Part shown: piece by piece, positions 50,420 to 61,020 of the stretch
Layout: each line of letters begins with the position of its first letter
Numbering within the stretch: the stretch's first letter is position 1
Notes under the pieces: model-generated
Databases searched by the model: none
What the model saw: only the letters and a program-made list of their open reading frames with translations
What the model was told of the DNA's origin: nothing
Program-made: the position numbers and the translations under genes
Assembly: GCA_020632665.1 (NCBI GenBank)
Contig: JACKFC010000001.1
Location: 62,001-126,000 of the forward strand
Source: Deltaproteobacteria bacterium
GTDB lineage: Bacteria; Myxococcota_A; UBA9042
Length of the DNA: 64,000 nt
Reading direction: 5' to 3'

Positions 50420-51349
50420 TCAATCCGCGCTCACGCGCCACGGCCCTCCGGGCGGCCACCGCCGTTGCCCAGTAACTCTTGCCTCACCCAACCCGAGGAC
50501 AGGCAGCAAGAAGCGGGCGAGGGATGCGACGACTTCATCGAGAGCGGGCTCGCCGGCCACCAGGCGTCCTCGTCGCACGAACGCTCGCCACTGCACGACC
50601 TTCGCCGAATCGGACGAGAACTCCGTAGTCAGGGCCACGGGTGGGCTCGTCGGCAAGGGAGACCCCCGCCGCTCGAAGGTGCGCCGGACGGCCTCGGCCA
50701 GGACGGCACCGTCGAAGGCGTTGTCCCGGGCCAAGACCCAGATGTCGTAGAAGTCCTTCATCCGGCTGTTCACGATGCCCAGGGCGACCATCGCCTGGAG
50801 CTTCTCGGCAACAACCGTCTCCTTGGCGTAGGCGTTGAGCACGGGGGCCGGGAAGTCGAGGAGCACCGGGACCTCGATGGACACAGCTGCCGGGAAGACC
50901 GAGTCGCCGAAACCCACATCCACCTGCACTGCGATCCGGGCTCGGGCGAGGGTCGCAGTCAGCGTGACTCGCACGCCCTCGTAGATCCGGTCCTCACGAA
51001 TGAGCCCGCCCTTCACGGAATCGGCGTCGAAGACGAGGCCGTCCGGTTGCACCTCCTGCCGGCAGACCTGCCGGAACACCTCGACCAGGGTCGGGACGTC
51101 GTTGGCACCGAAGCCCAGTAAATCGAGGTCCCGGGTCGCGCGGTGCGGTTGATCGCTCCAGATGGCGAAGAGCGTGGCGCCCTTGAGGACGAAGCGCCCG
51201 GCGTGCTGGGACGTGGCGAGCCGGTACATGAAGCGCTCCAGGGCGTACCGGGTGAGCAGGCCCGTGAAGTCCTCTCGGCGCTCCTTCGCCAGGTTGAGCA
51301 GCCTGGCCCGCACGGATGCGGGCAGGTTCTTGATCTCCGTGGAGGTCAC
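50420..51349 (-). CDS. abiEii: AbiEii-type nucleotidyltransferase toxin
   Basis: The 309-aa product belongs to the AbiEii/COG2253 nucleotidyltransferases, the toxin of the type IV AbiE system that gives abortive infection against phages. Visible are FVLKGATLFAIWSDQPHRATRDLDLLG (the GG-x-A...D-x-D nucleotidyltransferase core), QVDVGFGDSV with further acidic residues, and YAKETVVAEKLQAMVALGIVNSRMKDFYDIW, characteristic of the family. The start is GTG 51349, overlapping the AbiEi stop by 4 bp. Confidence 0.88.
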   Translation of the reverse strand: MTSTEIKNLPASVRARLLNLAKERREDFTGLLTRYALERFMYRLATSQHAGRFVLKGATLFAIWSDQPHRATRDLDLLGFGANDVPTLVEVFRQVCRQEVQPDGLVFDADSVKGGLIREDRIYEGVRVTLTATLARARIAVQVDVGFGDSVFPAAVSIEVPVLLDFPAPVLNAYAKETVVAEKLQAMVALGIVNSRMKDFYDIWVLARDNAFDGAVLAEAVRRTFERRGSPLPTSPPVALTTEFSSDSAKVVQWRAFVRRGRLVAGEPALDEVVASLARFLLPVLGLGEARVTGQRRWPPGGPWRVSAD

Positions 51350-51966
51350 GCCAGCGCTTCCAGGTATGGGCGCATCACGGACTGGACCCGGCAAACCCCG
51401 GCGTAGCGCCACAGCTCGTCCACTGTCCCCTTCCGTAGGCGGAGGAAGTCCCTCATTGCCTCCACGGCGACATCGACGCCGATCTTGTTGCGGTACTTGA
51501 AGCAGTCGGCCACGGTCTTCGAGGCGGCGTAGACCCGGATCTCGCCCCCCTCGACCTCGTGGATCTCGATGCCCTGCGCAAGCGCCTCGCCGGAGAACCG
51601 GACGATGCGGAGGGGTAGCTCCGGTGCCTCCGGCTGCCGGGCACTGCGATCCACCGCCATCCAGACCTCGAACGGCGCCTGCGTGGTCATCTCGTGGAAC
51701 CGCAGGGCCGACAGCAGGCAAACGACGCCGTGCGGCACCCGCTTGCAGGCCGTGACGAGCCCGAAGTGGGCGCCGAGGTCGGCGTTGGGGAGGACGTAGA
51801 GTCCCCTGCCCACTTGGTCGAGGAGGCCCTTGTCCCGGAGGCGGCGCAGATGCTCTCGTGGGAGGCCAAGCGGGTCGAGATCCCGTGGTCGGAGCACGCC
51901 CGCCAGACGGACGAGTGCGAGGACCCGGCGCTGGGCCGGGGAGATGTCGGGTTCGAGGTCAGCCAT
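51346..51966 (-). CDS. abiEi: AbiEi-type antitoxin / transcriptional regulator
   Basis: The 206-aa product has an N-terminal winged-helix domain (AGVLRPRDLDPLGLPREHLRRLRDKGLLDQVGRGLYVLP), typical of AbiEi, and a C-terminal antitoxin domain (VYAASKTVADCFKYRNKIGVDVAVEA). AbiEi represses its operon and neutralises AbiEii. It is upstream of and overlaps abiEii (GTGA), the standard order. The window shows no other promoter for the pair than the region 51967-52136. Confidence 0.88.
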   Translation of the reverse strand: MADLEPDISPAQRRVLALVRLAGVLRPRDLDPLGLPREHLRRLRDKGLLDQVGRGLYVLPNADLGAHFGLVTACKRVPHGVVCLLSALRFHEMTTQAPFEVWMAVDRSARQPEAPELPLRIVRFSGEALAQGIEIHEVEGGEIRVYAASKTVADCFKYRNKIGVDVAVEAMRDFLRLRKGTVDELWRYAGVCRVQSVMRPYLEALA

Positions 51967-52360
51967 GCCGTGTCAAAACGTCTGCTCCTTGAACGTTATG
52001 CCGACGATTCGTAACATCTCGAACACCGAGGCGCAAGCCGTGCTGGTGGCCCGCTCGACGCTGCTCCAGGGGTACACCCGGTGACAAAGTGGGGATCACG
52101 GCTGCAAGCCCTTGGAATGACTGGCTGGTGAAGCTCCGGTTCAACGTCTAGCCCCGCGCCGCCCCACGCCTCCCACCCAACGCCCAGCGCCAAACGCCCG
52201 CAGGGTGTCCGTTGCTTGACTGCCGACTTCTTCCCGAAGGGGAGATGCTCGGGTGTCGCCCTCAGACCCCGTTTCGACGGCGCCACGTACAGCCAGTCAG
52301 CCGACGATTCTCCTCCGCACCATTGTCGTTGAGGACGCGGCACAGCGACTCGCAGAGAGT
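51967..52360. other. Intergenic region with a remnant of a ychF 3' end
   Basis: No complete gene is seen. The right copy of the ychF-end repeat lies at 52137-52151. In that frame the bases before it read NDWLVKLRFNV and stop, which resembles a YchF C-terminus. From 52152 to 52360 I see nothing I can name. Confidence 0.5.
52137..52151. repeat. Right copy of ychF 3' end (putative attachment repeat)
   Basis: CGGTTCAACGTCTAG differs from the ychF terminus at one base and keeps its reading RFNV-stop. With the copy at 50393-50407 it brackets the abiE pair. Confidence 0.6.
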
Positions 52361-52897
52361 TCAGCCTGGCTCTGTCTCGCTGTCGTCAGTAGCGACAGTT
52401 CTGCCAGCAGCCGAGCTTGGCAGATCGAGCAGCTTCTTCATCTCAGATTCGAACTGCGCAGCTTGTTCGGCGGTCAGTTCCATTTGCGCGACGTCGATGC
52501 TGGTCGTTGCTCCCATCTGCCATGGCCCGTCGTCCGTCGCGACATCTACCCGGAAGCGTAGACGCTCAGGCCGAAACAACCGGAGCACCGCGAAGTTCGC
52601 GTGGAAGCGCCCTCGGTCCGTTCCCGCGAGCCAGCGGCCGCGCGACTCCAAAATCGTCTGCTCTCCGTCAGCATCCGATGTGCGTACCACGCGATAGCGA
52701 AGCGAGAGGTCCTCGCCCGGCGCAGCTTCGGTGCTCACCCGTGCCGCGATCGCAAATCGCTGGTGCTGAGCAGGGAACTGCAGTGCCATCACGCGCTCGA
52801 TGACGTCTATCAAGGACCATTCGCCAGTCTGCTGGTCCACGATGACGCGCGCACAGGCCACCGTCCACTCGATCGTCAGCTTCGGAGTGCTCTTCAT
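52361..52897 (-). CDS. DUF6941-like protein, third gene of the HigBA-like operon
   Basis: The 178-aa product contains VACARVIVDQQTGEWSLIDVIERV near the N-terminus, which resembles the DUF6941 pattern (a strand with ...D-x-x-T-G-x-x-S-L-I-x-x-x-E), followed by a predicted beta-rich domain and an acidic helix near the end (LTAEQAAQFESEMKKLLDL). No catalytic motif is evident. The start at MKSTPKLTIEW overlaps the antitoxin stop by 4 bp (ATGA), so it is translated with the toxin-antitoxin genes. The family call is tentative. Confidence 0.55.
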   Translation of the reverse strand: MKSTPKLTIEWTVACARVIVDQQTGEWSLIDVIERVMALQFPAQHQRFAIAARVSTEAAPGEDLSLRYRVVRTSDADGEQTILESRGRWLAGTDRGRFHANFAVLRLFRPERLRFRVDVATDDGPWQMGATTSIDVAQMELTAEQAAQFESEMKKLLDLPSSAAGRTVATDDSETEPG

Positions 52898-53676
52898 GCT
52901 CGGATTTCCCACGCAGGAGCGCATGCGTTGTCGTTGCTCGGCCCATGCTGAACCTGCGACTTGATGTTCTCGGTGTTCGAAAACCGTACCGCAATCACCG
53001 GATCGACCGGATCTGAGAGATCGACCTCATGCAGCTCGTTGACGACGCGCAGGCCGACGCCGGTGAACAGGTCGCGGCGACAGCCGGCAACCCAGGAAGC
53101 GACGAGGTCGCGAAGTTCGTCGTTCGAGAGAGGGTTCGGGATGGCTCCCCCGAGTTGCTGGGCTGCCGGGCCGGCTCCGATGCTGGACCTCGCGGCATGT
53201 TGCAGCATCGCGATCGCCCATGCAGTCGGGTCGCGATTGGATTGCGAGGCGGCGTGGCAAATGAGCGTCCACGCCCGTTCGTCCAACGCGATGGAACGTT
53301 CCGCAGGCAGCTGCGGCTTCTCGACGCCGACCAGCAAGGCCGGGTCCACATGCAATGCTTCGGCGAGTTGCTGTACCATCGCGAGCGTCAGTCCACGCTT
53401 GCGATTCAGCACTTCCGACACACGACCGCTACCCCATCCCAGGCGGCGGCCGAGCTCGCGCTGCGAGATCCCCAACTCGTTCAGCTTGTACTCGATGACG
53501 TCGATCGGATCGCCGGCCGGGATCGGGTGGTGTCGCGCCTCGTAGTGCTCGACCAAATCGAGCAAGACGTCGAGCTCGTCGCCCTCGGCAGTGCCGGCTG
53601 CGCTGCCCCAGAGCGCATCGATGCGCGCCAGCGCGCGCTCGAGGTCGTGATCGTTGCGGATCGGATGGATATTCAT
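52894..53676 (-). CDS. HigA-like XRE-family antitoxin with long C-terminal extension
   Basis: The 260-aa product begins with the HigA pattern (EGDELDVLLDLVEHYEARHHPI, about 31-52) and an XRE helix-turn-helix (about 58-115, GISQRELGRRLGWGSGRVSEVLNRKRGLTLAM). HigA antitoxins of this subgroup usually end near residue 120-135; here about 140 more residues follow (121-260) with no recognised domain. It lies 8 bp after the toxin gene and overlaps the next gene by 4 bp. The start at 53676 has GAGGA 5 bases upstream. It should neutralise the toxin and repress the operon. Confidence 0.8.
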   Translation of the reverse strand: MNIHPIRNDHDLERALARIDALWGSAAGTAEGDELDVLLDLVEHYEARHHPIPAGDPIDVIEYKLNELGISQRELGRRLGWGSGRVSEVLNRKRGLTLAMVQQLAEALHVDPALLVGVEKPQLPAERSIALDERAWTLICHAASQSNRDPTAWAIAMLQHAARSSIGAGPAAQQLGGAIPNPLSNDELRDLVASWVAGCRRDLFTGVGLRVVNELHEVDLSDPVDPVIAVRFSNTENIKSQVQHGPSNDNACAPAWEIRA

Positions 53677-53684
53677 GTCTTTCC

Positions 53685-53999
53685 TCAATGGCGTGGGTCT
53701 CTGAATCCCACCGTGGCGACGTCGATGCGATCGTATTCCGCGTGCGTCCCGAACCACTTCACGTGAACCACTTTCCGCTCGTAGTCGACTGCAACGACCA
53801 GTCGGTACTTGTTGCCGGCGACGTTGAAGACCAAGCGATCGTGACTGACCGGGTCTGTGTTGGGTATGGCCTGGCTGGCTTCCGCACTGGAAGCCCACGA
53901 CGCCGCCTTGATCCAGCTCGCCAGCCGCTCGAGTGAAACCGCCGCATCTGGGTGATCACGGGCATATTGATTCAGGGTGCTGGTCGCGATGATGCGCAT
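53685..53999 (-). CDS. HigB-type (RelE superfamily) mRNA interferase toxin
   Basis: The 104-aa product matches the HigB_toxin family: MRIIATSTLNQYARDHPDAAVSLERLASWIKAASW at the N-terminus, VSHDRLVFNVAGNKYRLVVAVDYERKVVHVKWFGTHAEYDRID at the end. The FNVAGNKYRLVV and WFGTHAEYD segments are the family signatures. It would cleave mRNA at the ribosome. The toxin gene comes first in the operon, as in other hig loci. Confidence 0.87.
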   Translation of the reverse strand: MRIIATSTLNQYARDHPDAAVSLERLASWIKAASWASSAEASQAIPNTDPVSHDRLVFNVAGNKYRLVVAVDYERKVVHVKWFGTHAEYDRIDVATVGFRDPRH

Positions 54000-54034
54000 C
54001 CCCCCCTCGCTTCCTCCATGCTTGCCTCCTAGAT

Positions 54035-54051
54035 GCTCCCGCCATGGGAGC
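54035..54051. promoter_or_regulatory. Palindrome upstream of the HigB-like gene, possible operator
   Basis: GCTCCC (54035-54040) and GGGAGC (54046-54051) flank a 5-base centre, 36 bases before the toxin start codon. The position fits an autoregulatory HigA operator. Evidence is symmetry and location only. Confidence 0.35.
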
Positions 54052-54265
54052 GCAGCATAGGTTCGACCGCCATCGCCGTCAAGGCGGCTCCCGCGAGGCC
54101 CAGGACGGATCGAAGATCCCAGAGCGCGAGCTTGTGCGCAGCGCCGACATCGGTCGCAAGCGCAGATGCATGACCACCAGGCACACCGCCCCTACCCCAC
54201 GCCGGCGCGCGGGTCGGCGCGGTGTAGCACCGAGATCAGGTTGTCAACGCCGCGTGCGCGGCTCG

Positions 54266-55648
54266 GAGTTGTGGCGGCCCCGGCGATCTAGAGGCAGGCG
54301 AGCGGCTCCAAGGGCCGCGGGTGCCTCAGGATTTCTGTGGTTGCGGTCTCGAGCGCGCTCTGCAGCAGCTTCATGAGCCGCAGCCAGGGCGTCGCACGAG
54401 CCGCTTCGCTGCGCTGGGTGATACAGCGGAACCAGCCGAGTAGATTGTAGGCGATGCGTCGCAGCAGCATCGCGCGCAGCATGCCCGACGACAAGCGAAC
54501 CCAGGGGCGCTTGTCTTCGCGCATGAGGCGGTCCCAGGTGTTGTGGCAGTTGTTCTCGACCGCCCAGTGCCGCCGGACCAGCAGCGCCCACTGCGCCGGC
54601 GTCAGCACGTCGGGCGCAAGGCTCGTGATGTAGTAGCGGTTCTCACTGGTCTGCTTGCCGGTGACCTTGTCAACGGTACGCACGTGCAGTCGAATCGCGC
54701 ACCGCAGCCCCGGGTAGTCGTGCCAGCCGGCGAGTTCGGGCGCGAGCCACAGCGTGCGCGTCACCACCTTGCCGCCGACGATGTCGCTGCCGACCTCGAT
54801 GCCGTTCGCGAACGTGCGCTTGCCGAGCTTGCGCTTGCACTCGTTGTAGATGGTCGGCTGCTCGCTCTTGACGCGGAACACGTAGTTCTTGCCGTACATC
54901 AGCACCAGCTTGGCGTTGGCCGCGCAGTTGGCGCCGCTGTCGTAGGTCACGACTTCGAACAGGTGGCCGGCAACCCGCATGAGGCTCGCGAAGGCTTCGG
55001 GGAATACGCCGTTCTCGTTGGTCGATGCAGGAATCGGGAACATGTCCAGGCATGTGCGTGCTCGCGACGAAACCAGGCATGAGGTGATCGTGCGAACCAG
55101 GCCGTAGACGCTGCCGTCCTTGGGATGCTGCAGCTGCGCGACCGGGTCGTCGGGCTCCCAGAGCTTGGTCGCGGTGCTCCGTCCGTCCATCGTTGCGACG
55201 CCGAACGGCAGCTCATGCGGGACCAGTGCCTTGGCCTTGTCCATCATCTCGACCGTGCGGTGCAGCACCTGCCGCAGCTCGTCGAAGACCAGCCGCAGTA
55301 ACGTGTCGCGACAGGTCGTGTCGGCGATACGCTGGGGAAGCCGCAGCAGTTTGCGCGTCGCCAAGCTCATGTCGACGCTGAGATCCTCAACCTCGGCGAG
55401 ACCTTTGCAGCCGGCCATCATGCCGACGAGCATGAGCCTGACTGCCGGCACAATCGACGCGTGACGACGGCCTTTGCGGTCGCGCGTATCGCTGAGTCGC
55501 TCGAGCCTGAGCGACGGCAAGCGCTTGCAGATGACGCCGAGCAGTCGGCGTGTCATTCTTGGGGTGGCCATGAACCTCTCCTTGGGCACGTGGTCACGTC
55601 CGACCGACGCACCAGAAATGGGTGGAGTAGCCGGGGCCGCCACAGCTC
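54266..55648 (-). mobile_element. Insertion sequence with 19-bp inverted repeats (ISAs1-like / IS4 superfamily)
   Basis: GAGTTGTGGCGGCCCCGGC at 54266-54284 and its complement (one mismatch) at 55630-55648 bracket a single intact transposase gene; the element is 1383 bp. No clean target duplication is evident: GCTCG occurs at 54261-54265 and at 55645-55649 but overlaps the right repeat. It separates the HigBA-like locus from the restriction-modification genes. Confidence 0.85.
54288..55571 (-). CDS. DDE transposase (ISAs1-like / IS4 superfamily)
   Basis: The 427-aa product has a DDE transposase layout. The first Asp region is FGVATMDGRSTATKLWE, and VVTYDSGANCAANAKLVL carries the second Asp. 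YVFRVKSEQPTIYNECK matches the ISAs1 K-G-N-Q-P-T block, and RRHWAVENNCHNTWDRLMREDKRPW carries the catalytic Glu in the H-W-x-x-E-N context. It is longer than and only distantly related to the transposase of the other element in this window. The start at 55571 has AAGGAG about 7 bases upstream. The gene is intact. Confidence 0.88.
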   Translation of the reverse strand: MATPRMTRRLLGVICKRLPSLRLERLSDTRDRKGRRHASIVPAVRLMLVGMMAGCKGLAEVEDLSVDMSLATRKLLRLPQRIADTTCRDTLLRLVFDELRQVLHRTVEMMDKAKALVPHELPFGVATMDGRSTATKLWEPDDPVAQLQHPKDGSVYGLVRTITSCLVSSRARTCLDMFPIPASTNENGVFPEAFASLMRVAGHLFEVVTYDSGANCAANAKLVLMYGKNYVFRVKSEQPTIYNECKRKLGKRTFANGIEVGSDIVGGKVVTRTLWLAPELAGWHDYPGLRCAIRLHVRTVDKVTGKQTSENRYYITSLAPDVLTPAQWALLVRRHWAVENNCHNTWDRLMREDKRPWVRLSSGMLRAMLLRRIAYNLLGWFRCITQRSEAARATPWLRLMKLLQSALETATTEILRHPRPLEPLACL

Positions 55649-55979
55649 GCCGAACTACGACACGCGGTGTACGACGCCGCAGCGTCGCGTCGGACGATCG
55701 TGCTACGAAGATGTGCAGCGTGCACGCAACTTGGCTGGTGCCGACGCGTGTTGCGGTTCTGGAGTCATCGGCTGGGGATCTTCAATCGGATCTGCCGCGA
55801 GGCCGCCAAACGAGCGTCCCAGGTGCTGACGCGACGAATCACGTCGCATTCCAGCACCGACCCATCGGTCCGCCATTGCCACCGCGGCCGCGATCTGGAA
55901 GCCTCCCCCGCACGCGAACAGCGACCCGAACGGGCGCGAGGCCCGGACCCTGCGGCTCGCTTCCGACCATGGAGAGACG
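55649..55979. other. Upstream region of the restriction-modification locus
   Basis: Between the insertion sequence and hsdM there is no credible gene. The hsdM ribosome-binding site GGAG lies at the right end. The promoter of hsdM must be here or within the insertion sequence, but I cannot identify it. Confidence 0.4.
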
Positions 55980-57560
<1,581 letters not shown>

Positions 57561-57571
<11 letters not shown>

Positions 57572-58820
57572 ACTCCCGCACGGGTGGCGGACGGCCAAGC
57601 TCAACGACTTGGGCGAGGTCAACAGGGGTAAGTCAAAGCACCGCCCTCGCTGGGCAGAGCACCTGTACGGCGGTGCCTATCCGTTCATCCAGACGGGCGA
57701 TGTCAAGGCGTCAGAGGGCCGCATCACGTCGTTCAGCCAGACGTATAGCGGGGCGGGGCTGCGGCAGAGCAGATTGTGGCCCAAGGGAACGATGTGCATC
57801 ACCATCGCGGCCAACATCGCCGAAACCGGAGTGCTCACTTTTGACGCCTGCTTTCCTGACAGCGTTGTGGGGTTCGTCGCTGATGAGAAGAAGGCCAACG
57901 TCTACTTCGTAGAGTACGTCTTCAGGTACATCAGGCACCGTATCCAACGGGAGGCGACAGGCAGCGTTCAGGACAACATCAACCTGAAGACGCTTGCTCG
58001 ACTCGACTTGCCCCTCCCCCCCCTCGACGAGCAGCGCCGCATCGCCGCCGTCCTCGGGTCGCTGGACGACAAGATCGAGCTGAACCGGAAGATGAACCGG
58101 ACGCTGGAGGAGATGGCGCAGGCCATCTTCAAGTCGTGGTTCATCGACTTCGATGGCATGCCCGACTCGGAGATGGTCGAGAGCGAGCTTGGGCCGATCC
58201 CGAGGGGGTGGGAGGTGAAGCCTGTTAGCGAAATCGTCACCCTGATTGGAGGCGGGACGCCCAAGAAGTCCGTGGCCGAGTACTGGGGCGGCGACATCCC
58301 GTGGTTCAGTGTCCGTGATGCCCCCGCCCCCGGCGATGTCTTCGTCCTCGACACGGAAGCTCACATCACGGAAGCGGGCCTCGCCGGGAGTTCAGCGAGG
58401 CTTGTCGAACCGTGGACCACCATCATCAGCGCCCGAGGCACCGTTGGGAAGCTGGCGGTCGCTGCCGGTCGAATGACGTTCAACCAGTCCTGCTACGGGG
58501 TGAGAGCTTCGTCGGCCCACGGCGACGTGTTCATCCACTTCGTGCTCCGAGACATCGTTGAACATCTGCGAAGATCCGCACATGGCAGCGTGTTCGACAC
58601 GATCACCCGGAAGACGTTTGAAACGGCAATGGTGCGGGTGCCGCCCGCTGACCGGGCGGTTGAATTCGACCGGACGGTCGAGCCGCTGCTGCAACGCATC
58701 CTCTCCAACGGTCGAGAGTCCCGCACACTGGCGAACCTCCGTGACGCACTCCTACCCAAGCTCATCTCCGGCGAGATCCGCGTGCCGGAGGCCGAGGAAG
58801 CCGTGGAGGTCGCGTCATGA
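57561..58820 (+). CDS. hsdS: Type I restriction-modification specificity subunit HsdS
   Basis: The 419-aa product has two target-recognition domains, each ending in a conserved helix. The first is about 8-165, with the spacer LPLPPLDEQRRIAAVLGSLDDKIELNRKMNRTLEEMAQAIF. The second starts at GPIPRGWEVKPVSEIV and ends RTLANLRDALLPKLISGEI. It binds a bipartite DNA site and directs both HsdM and HsdR. More A/T-ending codons appear here than in the housekeeping genes, a sign of transfer. The start ATG 57561 overlaps hsdM. Confidence 0.94.
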
Positions 58821-59740
58821 GTTGGCTCCTCTTCGTCGATGAGACCGGCATCGACCGGCGCGAATCGCTGTATGAGGTCCTCGCGGGCGTCGCCGTGCAC
58901 GACAGCGACCTGTGGAACCTGATTCAGGCTGTGCACGCGGAGGAGGAGCGGCACTTCGGCAGGCGGATCAGCGCCGGTGGCCTCGAGCTCAAGGCACGCA
59001 AGCTCCTCAAGCGCAAGGTTTTCAGGCTCGCCTCGCAGCGCGACCCGATCGACCCCGACGAGCGCCGTTTGCTCGCTGCCTCGTGCCTGGCAAAGGGTGA
59101 CACCGAGCGCGCTGGTGGTCAGGCCGCGGCCGTCACGCTCGCCGAGTTGACGGCCCTCGCGCAGGCGAAGGTCGCCTTCGTCGAGACGCTCCTTGTGCTC
59201 TGCGCTCGCTATCACGTCCGGGCTTTCGCGAGCATCGTCCATCGCGACGCGCCGAGAACGGCCGGCGACTTCCTGCGCAAGGACTACGCCTACCTCTTCG
59301 AGCGGCTGTACTACTTCCTCGACGAGCAGGTGACGGCAGAGATGGGGCTGGTGGTCTTCGATGAGCTGGAGCGATCGCAGTGCCATGTGCTCATCGACCA
59401 GCTGGGACGTTATTTCCGCGAGACGACCACGGGGCGGTCGCGGGCGAGTCGCGTGATACCGGAGCCCTTCTTCGTCCACAGTGATCTGACGACAGCGATC
59501 CAGCTTGCCGACGTTGTCGCCTATGTGATCGCCCAAGGCGTGAGGGTCGGGACCATGACGGAACCCGCTCGAGCCGAGCTATCGCAATTTGCAGCGTTGG
59601 TCTGCAACCTGCGCCACCGCTCGACGCAGACCATCCGCGGCAATCCGCTGTTCGAGGTGTGGAGCTTCGCCGTCATCGACGACCTGCGGCCGCGATCGGA
59701 GCAACTCGCGGCGCAGCAGGGAGGGGGCGCCGACGGGTAG
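58817..59740 (+). CDS. DUF3800 domain protein within the type I RM locus
   Basis: The 307-aa product begins MSWLLFVDETG, the DUF3800 signature strand (usually FIDESG), followed by an acidic cluster pattern (VVFDELERSQ; TTAIQLADVVAYVI near residue 220) typical of this RNase H-like fold. DUF3800 proteins are often found with restriction and other defence genes but have no settled function. The ATG overlaps the hsdS stop by 4 bp, so it is co-translated with hsdS. Confidence 0.82.
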   Translation: MSWLLFVDETGIDRRESLYEVLAGVAVHDSDLWNLIQAVHAEEERHFGRRISAGGLELKARKLLKRKVFRLASQRDPIDPDERRLLAASCLAKGDTERAGGQAAAVTLAELTALAQAKVAFVETLLVLCARYHVRAFASIVHRDAPRTAGDFLRKDYAYLFERLYYFLDEQVTAEMGLVVFDELERSQCHVLIDQLGRYFRETTTGRSRASRVIPEPFFVHSDLTTAIQLADVVAYVIAQGVRVGTMTEPARAELSQFAALVCNLRHRSTQTIRGNPLFEVWSFAVIDDLRPRSEQLAAQQGGGADG

Positions 59741-59847
59741 GCCGAGACTGCCCGCCGCAGTGCATCTTATGGTAGATCGAAGCAAAAAAGGGAAAAGGCA
59801 ATGGCCACTTGCGCAACCAAAGCCTCCGCTTGTCACGCTAGGCAGTC

Positions 59848-59864
59848 CTTGACGCAATGTCAAG
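59848..59864. promoter_or_regulatory. Palindrome CTTGAC-N5-GTCAAG in the DUF3800-rhuM gap
   Basis: A perfect 6-bp inverted repeat with 5-base spacer lies 125 bases before rhuM, in a 248-bp gap that also has an AT-rich patch (59777-59797). It could be an operator or promoter element for a separate rhuM-hsdR transcript. Confidence 0.35.
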
Positions 59865-59988
59865 CGCGTTCCCTTTTGTCGCAGCACACCCAAGCGACCG
59901 ACGGCACGGACAGCTAGCTCGTGCTTGCCGTGGCGTTCCGCGGGTTGCGGCCGCTAGGAGCTGCCGTCTTTCACGGAGGAGACCCGAG

Positions 59989-61020
59989 ATGACACACACG
60001 ACCGGAGAACTCCTCCTCTACGAATCCGAAGACGGCACCACCCGCCTCCACGTCCGCCTCGTCGACGGCGACATCTGGCTAACCCAAGCCCTCATGGCCG
60101 ACCTCTACGGCAAAGACGTCCGCACCATCAGCGAGCACCTTGGCAATATCTACGCCGAAGGCGAGCTCGACCGCGCGGCAACCATCCGGAAATTCCGGAT
60201 AGTTCGAACCGAAGGAAACCGCGACGTTTCTCGCGACGTCGACCACTACGACCTGCGCGCCATCCTCGCGGTCGGCTACCGCGTGCGCTCGCCACAGGGC
60301 ACACGCTTTCGCCAGTGGGCCACCTCAATCCTGCGCGAATACGCCGTCAAGGGCTTCGCCATGGACGACGCCCGCCTCGCCGAGCCCGGCGGTGTCGACT
60401 ACTTCGACGAGCTGCTCGAACGGATCCGCGCGATCCGCGCCTCGGAGCGCCGGTTCTATCAGAAGATCACCGACATCTACGCGCGATGCAGCGTCGACTA
60501 CGACAAGAACGCCGAGATCACACGGACCTTCTACGCCACCGTGCAGAACAAGCTGCACTTCGCGGTGCACGGCCAGACCGCAGCCGAGCTCATCGTTGCC
60601 CGCGCCGACGATGCCCAGCCGCATATGGGTCTCAACACCTGGAAGGCCGGCCCCGGTGGTCCCATCCGCAAGGCCGACGTCGGCGTCGCGAAGAACTACC
60701 TCAGCGCCGACGAGCTCCGTGAACTCGAGCGCATCGTGACCATGTACCTCGACTACGCCGAAGATCAGGCCCGCCGGCGCAATCCGATGACGATGGCCGA
60801 GTGGGTCGAGCGACTCGACCTCTTCCTGCGCTTCAACGACCGCGAGGTCCTCGCAGACGCCGGCAAGGTCAGCCATGCCCTCGCCGCCGCCCGCGCCCAG
60901 GAGGTCTACGAGCGCTACGACGAGAACCGGAGCGCCGACGAGGCCCGCGTCGTCAGCAGCGATTTCGACGAGATGGTGGCGCGTCGACTCGGCCGCGAAC
61001 CCGAGGGAGGCGAGCGATGA
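59989..61020 (+). CDS. RhuM family protein
   Basis: The 343-aa product matches the RhuM (Fic-like/KilA-N-related) family: GELLLYESEDGTTRLHVRLVDGDIWLTQALMADLYGKDVRTISEHLGNIYAEGEL at the N-terminus, then YDLRAILAVGYRVRSPQGTRFRQWAT, and a helical domain with DIYARCSVDYDKNAEITRTFYATVQNKLH. RhuM was named as a Salmonella island protein and is often encoded within type I RM operons; its role there is not established. The start has GGAGGAG about 8 bases upstream. Its stop overlaps the hsdR start (ATGA). Confidence 0.9.
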   Translation: MTHTTGELLLYESEDGTTRLHVRLVDGDIWLTQALMADLYGKDVRTISEHLGNIYAEGELDRAATIRKFRIVRTEGNRDVSRDVDHYDLRAILAVGYRVRSPQGTRFRQWATSILREYAVKGFAMDDARLAEPGGVDYFDELLERIRAIRASERRFYQKITDIYARCSVDYDKNAEITRTFYATVQNKLHFAVHGQTAAELIVARADDAQPHMGLNTWKAGPGGPIRKADVGVAKNYLSADELRELERIVTMYLDYAEDQARRRNPMTMAEWVERLDLFLRFNDREVLADAGKVSHALAAARAQEVYERYDENRSADEARVVSSDFDEMVARRLGREPEGGER

